Shown piece by piece: positions 58,082 to 64,000 of a stretch of 64,000 bases of DNA; the first letter of the stretch is position 1, and every line of letters begins with the position of its first letter. Under the pieces are notes generated by a model. That model was given only the letters and a program-made list of their open reading frames with translations, was not told the DNA's origin and did no database searches. Source of the stretch: Heracleum sosnowskyi (lineage: Eukaryota; Streptophyta; Magnoliopsida; Apiales; Apiaceae); the NCBI GenBank assembly GCA_030848705.1, contig CM061243.1:10069044-10133043 (forward strand), read 5' to 3'. The position numbers and the translations under genes were made by a program.

Positions 58082-60204
58082 TGTAGTATTACGGTTCTTC
58101 TTAGCCTACCCCAATTTTATTTTATTTGTTTAAAGGGGCTCTGGTGACATTGCATTGCAATATAATTACTACATCATTTTCATTAAATAAAAAACCTAAA
58201 CCTCTCGTAAATGTCAAAGAGGTAGAACTATGAGCAGCTTCAAGCAATTTTTAACTTTAAGTTAAAAAATGTTTGTTTGTTTGTGTAATAAATTAAAAAA
58301 TAATTTAAAGTTAAAAAAACAGTTTAAAACCAGAAGTTAGTTGGAGGTACTTTTTTGAACAAATTTTTTTTTAGTAATTTTATTTGATAAAAACTAATAT
58401 CATCATCCAGATGTATTATTTGTTAAATTTATTTTTATTTTCATATTTTTAATAACTCGTAAGAATAATACAAAATTAGCCAAACAAATACAATATTAAC
58501 TTAAAATTTTCACTTTTAATTTATCAATTTAAACAACTTTTAAACAATTTTAAATCATAAGCAATAAGTTTAAGTTTATCCAAACGGACTCTTAATCAGG
58601 AGTCTTGTTATGTGGTCCATGACATAAAATGACACTCTGTTGCATACAATTATGCAAACTTTAAGTGGTGCATAGCTTAAGATGTTGAGAACTTTACATA
58701 ATACAGATATAAGAGTTAATTAAAGGAGTTTGAAAAAGTGGTGGTGTCATGAAGAGAAAGCATAGCAAAAAAAAAAAAAAAAAAAGAGAGATCTTCATTT
58801 GAAAGTTTAGCAACTACTTGTCCTCTATTCCACGCATTGTTACATTATTAACACTAAAATATGATTCCCTCTGCCTTTATTCTTCTTCATGGACCTTCTC
58901 TTCTGTGACCTTAAACCAAACTCTATCCAAATATCAACCAAGTTATTTAACATTATCATGTAAGCTTTGCTTAGCTTCCTCCTCCACTAAGAATTGTTCA
59001 CCATTAAACCCGAACCAAACATACACAGTATATCCCACTCGTTTACAAGTGAGTGCCTGGGATTTCTAAGAAGTACGAAAATCTTACTTGTACTTCTAGG
59101 ACTTCTCACCACTAATTTAACAAAAACCTGTATATGAAATACTAGTAGTTTGTCCAATCAAATGCTCTATAAAGGTCACCTGCTTCTAAGTACTAACCAT
59201 GAGCTACAAATTTTCTTCTAATTTGTAATCAAGTGAAATTAGTTGAGCAAGATGCTGACAAGTGATCCTAATCAGGAGTTTGGAATAGTATTACAAGCAC
59301 AGATAGTCTAGTAATCAAAGCATGTCACTTCTTCATTGGTTCCAACATCATGTAGGTTTAAACTAACAGTTATGTAGAGTATTAAATGTCTTACGTAACA
59401 ATTAAACATACAAACACCAAATCCATGTCTTTTCTCAGCTCGTAAGACGGATTCTCTTCCTAGTTCAGGCAGTTCCATTATATATGAATTTTATTTCAAC
59501 GATGTCACTTCCCAGTCGATTTTATGTATCTAAATTTCTGCAATCAACAAATGTTAGAAATTAAAGAACTCGTGCATGAATCCAGAGGAGAAATGACCCC
59601 ATCTGGCATCTACTGGTATCTACCAATTTTGTTAATTACAGTACAAATTTTGTTTTTCTCGTTACTGACCAGAAGAAGTTGTGCTGCCTAATTTGTATAC
59701 ATTGTCTAGTAGTGTATATTAGGCAATCTTGACGACAAAACACCTTCAATTAATTCTTCCAACTGAAATTTGCAAATTTAAACTAAACCAAAGCAACATC
59801 TCCCATCAATTAAAATCAAACAATAGCTGCTAGACTTTATAGAAAAGAAAATCAACTCTAGTACAAAAGGATTACAGTTGCAGGGATACAATAGGATTGT
59901 CAACTATCTATAAAAATGATCCATATGCCAATCTAATGCCTGCTAACTAACCATTCACAACAATAGCATATTTTTTTCTTACTTTTTTTTAATTAATTGG
60001 GTCATCCTATCCCCATTTCAGAGTTTGGAAGAGCTAATCCTGTTACATTTTCTGTCTCCCAGACCCAGGATTAACAACTTTTGAAAACCAGTAAAGGGTT
60101 AACAGAAAGAGTTTTTCTCCCCCATATAGAACTATACATATATGTACATATGAAGAAAAAAATAGGTTCACTACCTAAGCTGTCTATGGTGTCATCTGGA
60201 CAAT
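58082..60204. other. Intergenic
   Basis: AT-rich spacer with a poly-A run (58767-58785). Open frames here are short and without domains. The last part (60000-60204) is probably the 3' UTR of the ELM2-SANT gene. Confidence 0.5.
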
Positions 60205-62238
60205 TTAATGCAGCTTATCATCTCTAGCCTTGTCATTGAAATCCTCAACTCCAAAGACCTCCATCACATTGCTTGTGGAAAAAAACTCAACATCATTACT
60301 ACGGCAAGTTGCATATCCAAAATCCCATACCTTATCATCACTCCAGACTTTATCATCACATGGTTCGGGGAAAAAATCATGGCCACCTTTAGCACTAGCT
60401 CCATTAAAATTTGCAGCAAAACTTTTGCCATGGCCAGCCTTTAATTTACTAGCCTGAAGTTCAGAGCCTGTGCCAGACAGTGAGTGATTCAAATCATGAT
60501 CACCCCATACATCCACAAGGGTTCTCTGCGAAGGGGAAAACATGGGATAAGTCCCGTAATCGTTGTGCTGCCATGTTTCTGACAGACTGTATATTCCATC
60601 AAGGTCACTAAAATCTGTATTGTACTGATTAGATGCATGTTTCACAACTCCAGTTCCATATTCACGTGAACCGGCATGACACCCATTCCAACCAGAAAAA
60701 CCTTGGCTTGCATATTCAACTACAGAATCCTCATCTTCTTCGGATTCTGTATCATCCTCACAACCCTCAAGTTCATCCTCACTTTCTTGCCACTCATCGT
60801 CATCACTATCAATGTTCATTGACTTAGACCTGTTTTGCTTGGCCCTTTTCCGCAGCATAAAGACATTATAATAATAGCTAATAATCTCCATTTTCGTCCG
60901 GGAAGGAAAAACTGCTGAGAGACAGTCCCAAAAGTTCTTACCAGCTGATGAGGGATTAGACATTACCACCTCTTCAAAGATTTGCTCGTCTTCTTCACTC
61001 CATCTTTCGGAAACTACCTCACCCATTTCATTCAACCCCAGCCCAGTGAAACACTCCTGCCCAAGCAGTCTCCTTAGGTCTTCTCTAGCTTCAACTACGT
61101 GGTGTCTAACGCAAGTGATGGAGCCAGGATCCACACACATACAAATGCTTCCACCAATTTTATAATCATCACACTTGATAAATTCCATAGCTGGCATTGG
61201 AGTGACACGGGTACCACAAAACTTATTATCCACAGCAGAATCAAAACTATAACTTGAGCTTATTGTTTCAGCTAAATAAGAGCAAACAGATGAATCTTTG
61301 GCACCATATGGGCACCATTCAGGAACTTCAGCTTGATAATCTGATCCAATAGGGACCATTTTTTGAGGAGGAAGCTCCAAAAGACGAGCATATGCATCTC
61401 GAGAACGAGCCAGGGTCCTTGATGGATAATCCAGTTCATCGTTTTCTAAGGGAACCGATCTATGAAATGGCGCCTCGGAAAATCTAAAATCTTCTTCACT
61501 GGTGCAGCTGCTGGCCCAGGAAGAGTTAGAGTTTCCACCAGAACTATATTCAGTACACTCTTTGGGGAGCTCGGTGATGTTGCAAGTTTCAGTATATACA
61601 TCACGTTCAACTAAATGATTTGTAGAACCATCATAACCTTTACCTATCACATAATGGGATACGTCAACTAATAGATTTTAATAATTTCAATAATACTACT
61701 TGTCAAAATCATGAGACACCAAGAACATATAGTATGTTCCAATATAATCAATCAGGTTTCTAAAAAATAACTAAAAGCTCTATTACAATGAATGAACTCC
61801 AGAATTTATACATATCTTGGCTACATAAAAGAACATAATAACATGATCCACCTTACATTTTGTACAAATAGACTTACAGTTACAGGTACCCCATACATCA
61901 TATTTCACATTAATAAGTCAGACCAAAATTTCCTATCTCGTATCATGCAATTGCTTACACAAGACTTCACATTCGACATGTCATTTAATTAATGCAGACG
62001 CTTTCCTAAGACTAACTTACAACAACAACAACAGACGCTACACAAGTCTACAATTAACAAATGCATTCCTCAAAGAATGACAGCAGCTCTTTTCACCTGA
62101 AGTGTAAGGTATCCATCCAAAATCCTTGGAAGGGAATTCCAGAAACGAGACCAAATGGTTGTTATTATCATCGTATTTCGCGTGCTTGGATGAAACAACA
62201 CATGAATCATCTCCCACCAGAGGTCTCTTTTGAACCAT
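60205..62238 (-). CDS. ELM2-SANT domain protein, 2 coding exons
   Basis: Exons 62238-62097 and 61643-60205 join in phase (TCAG|GT..TAG|GT) to about 526 aa. The start MVQKRPLVGDD is the usual N-terminus of this plant family. An ELM2-like region lies near 145-235 (YQAEVPEWCP, GSITCVRHHVVEAREDLRRL). The SANT domain lies near 262-312 (RWSEEDEQIFEEVVMSNP, then FWDCLSAVFPSRTKMEIISY). IDSDDDEWQESEDELEG and an acidic run follow. The ELM2-SANT pair typically binds histone deacetylases, so a nuclear chromatin role is likely. No ARID domain is present, which sets it apart from ARID1/2-type relatives. Expression probably starts near 62950, with an intron in the leader. Confidence 0.88.
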
Positions 62239-62244
62239 GCTTGC

Positions 62245-62726
62245 CTGAATAAAAGAAACCCAACATTGTTAAAAAAACGATACACATTGGTTAACAGCAC
62301 TGTTCATACAAGGCAATACACATTCTGTGAAACAAATAGTTGAATATATTCACATATTCTCATTTTTATATATAGATTTAATTAAACGTAAGGTAAAAAA
62401 GGGATATTCAAAAATAGAAGTTAAAAAAGGGGAATGTTTTTTACCTCGTGCAGTAAAGTCTTAAATAAAAATTAAATTTTTCAACAGAAGGGCAAAAGAG
62501 TACTTTTGTATCTGAGATCCCCAATTCAATTGAAAAAGAAATCGCGAATTTCAAACCCTAGATCGCTAAAAACACGCGTTAATTTCCCGATCTAAGCAAA
62601 TTCAACACAAAAAACGAAATCAATCAAAACCCTAGATCGATCTATATCAATACAAACATGTATATATAGATCGGGCAAAACAGAACAATCAAGAACAAGA
62701 ATTGAATTTCAAGAACACAAACTCAC
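62245..62726 (-). other. 5'-UTR intron of ELM2-SANT gene
   Basis: Donor ATCG|GTGAGT at 62727/62726 and acceptor TATTCAG|GCAAGC at 62245/62244 on the minus strand. The ATG follows 6 bases into the next exon. No coding potential within. Confidence 0.6.
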
Positions 62727-63289
62727 CGATCTATGAACCACAACGTCAGATCTGATGAGCAAAAACAAGATCCGAAACCCTAGATCTAGATTTCAACTGG
62801 ATCGACCAAACGCACAATTGAAGGTACCGATCGATAGAATACGAAGCGAATTGAAAGAATTTGATAATAATTTGAAGATTAATTCAAGAATTGAGAGCGA
62901 ATTGAGAGAATTATAAAGAGGGAGAAAGCAAAGCGAAATAGAATTGAAGCGGCGGAGAATGTGAGAGGATAGGGTTTGTGTATATAATTCAACACGGTTG
63001 ACTCTAAACGGGTCGGACTGGCTCCAAATTTACTGGATTGCCCTATTGGGAAAGTGTTTGTCGGCAGAGTGCGTGTGTGTATGATGAGGGTATAGTGGGA
63101 ATGTGAGATTTTATAGCTGGGGGTGTGTTTATAGTCCACGTTTTCTTTGGTCAATATAGGCGCCAGTATGTAATTACGTCTTTTCTTTATTTTTTATAAA
63201 TGCAAAATTGTTACTATTAGATGTAAACGAGTAAATAGGTGTTCATATTTTTTTCTTATAATATTTAAGTCTTCTCGAGTATACGGTTA
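62727..63289 (-). promoter_or_regulatory. Leader exon and promoter region of ELM2-SANT gene
   Basis: The leader (about 62727-62950) holds many gatcga/ctagat stretches. A promoter TATA box is not certain. Minus-strand frame 62879-63154 has no domain and is not called. Confidence 0.4.
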
Positions 63290-64000
63290 ATTAATTGAAA
63301 AATATTAATTATTTTAGGACTAATCAGATATCAACTCAAAATTTTAGATCAATCATAAAAGTTTAAAAACTTTTCACATATAATTTTATTAACCAAAGGT
63401 GGTTAGATTATTTCTACAACGCGATTAACGAATCAAAATTTAAAATTTATTTATTTTTTAATTAGAATGTAAATCAATTAAAACTTTCCTTGTTTAGTTT
63501 TATTAATCAGGTGCGGATCAATCCTAAATTTTAGACGAATCATAATAGTCTAAAAACTTTCCTTAAATATTAATTATTTTAGGACAAATCATGTCAATTC
63601 TAGATTTTACACCAATCATAAAATCTTGAAAACTTTCCTCATATAATTTTATTAACCAAAGGTGGTTAGACTATCCATACAACGCGATTAACCAATCAAA
63701 ATTTAAAAATTATTTATTTTTATTTAGAATGTAAATCCATTAAAACTTTCATCATTTAATTTTATTAACCAAGGGCGGGTCAATCCTAAATTTTAGATCA
63801 ATAATAAGAGTCTAAAAACTTTCCTCATATAATTTTAAACTAGAACTTAAATTCATTAAAACTTTTCTCATATAATGTTATTAACAAAAGGTGGTTAACC
63901 AATCAGATGTTAATACTAAATTTTAGATCAATCACAACAGTTAATAAAAAATTCCTCCAATGATGGTTAGATTATTCATAAAACACGATTAATCAATCAA
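63290..64000. repeat. AT-rich tandem repeat at right edge, ~265-bp period
   Basis: Units with ggttagattatttctacaac, gcgattaaccaatcaaaatt and aaaactttcctcatataatt recur at 63402, 63666 and, diverged, near 63890-63966. They continue past the window. The pattern is satellite- or transposon-derived and has no genes. Confidence 0.65.

Overview
This is nuclear DNA from a flowering plant, most likely a eudicot. The evidence is intron-rich genes with GT-AG splicing, a SNAP33-type SNARE gene, a QALGGH zinc-finger gene with an EAR motif, Ty3/gypsy and Ty1/copia retrotransposons, a Helitron and several MITEs. I cannot name the species from the sequence.

Layout. (1) Positions 1-33045 hold an 18.1-kb direct tandem duplication. 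Copy A runs from beyond the left edge to 14921. Copy B runs from 14922 to 33045. The period is 18121-18124 bp and I see only about 17 substitutions between the copies. The unit contains a SNAP33-like gene (complete only in copy B, 15127-16979, minus), an AT-rich Helitron-like array, and most of a Tat-type Ty3/gypsy retrotransposon on the minus strand. The gypsy element carries two nested insertions: a 1652-bp TRIM-like element in the integrase and a 2819-bp gag-only copia derivative between gag and pol. The duplication breakpoint lies inside gag, so copy A of the retrotransposon is 5'-truncated. Copy B continues to an intact LTR and target site duplication at 34580. (2) 34581-38566: Helitron-like repeats in minus orientation meet a Helitron in plus orientation (36548-38566) head to head. 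(3) 38567-45760: decayed repeats, including the LTR and primer-binding site of another gypsy element (PBS at 41752) and an internal region rich in GGGCGCGCCC palindromes and repeated GC-rich blocks. (4) 46163-62990: ordinary gene space with three minus-strand host genes: a seven-exon coiled-coil protein, a four-finger C2H2 (ZAT-like) repressor and an ELM2-SANT protein. They are separated by MITEs. (5) 63290-64000: a tandem repeat running off the right edge.

How it fits together. The host genes are independent loci: a membrane-fusion SNARE, a coiled-coil protein, a transcriptional repressor and a chromatin factor. The most informative story is the order of events on the left half. A Helitron-like array was followed by gypsy insertion (LTRs differ at about 8 of 505 sites) and then by the nested TRIM and copia insertions, whose order is unknown. 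A tandem duplication of the whole block with the SNAP33 gene came last. The gypsy element also carries a spliced antisense gene with its own TATA box, which stays open in both copies. I found no RNA gene, CRISPR array or clearly new system. The best leads are the duplication and the SNAP33 copy whose Qc zero-layer glutamine reads as histidine.
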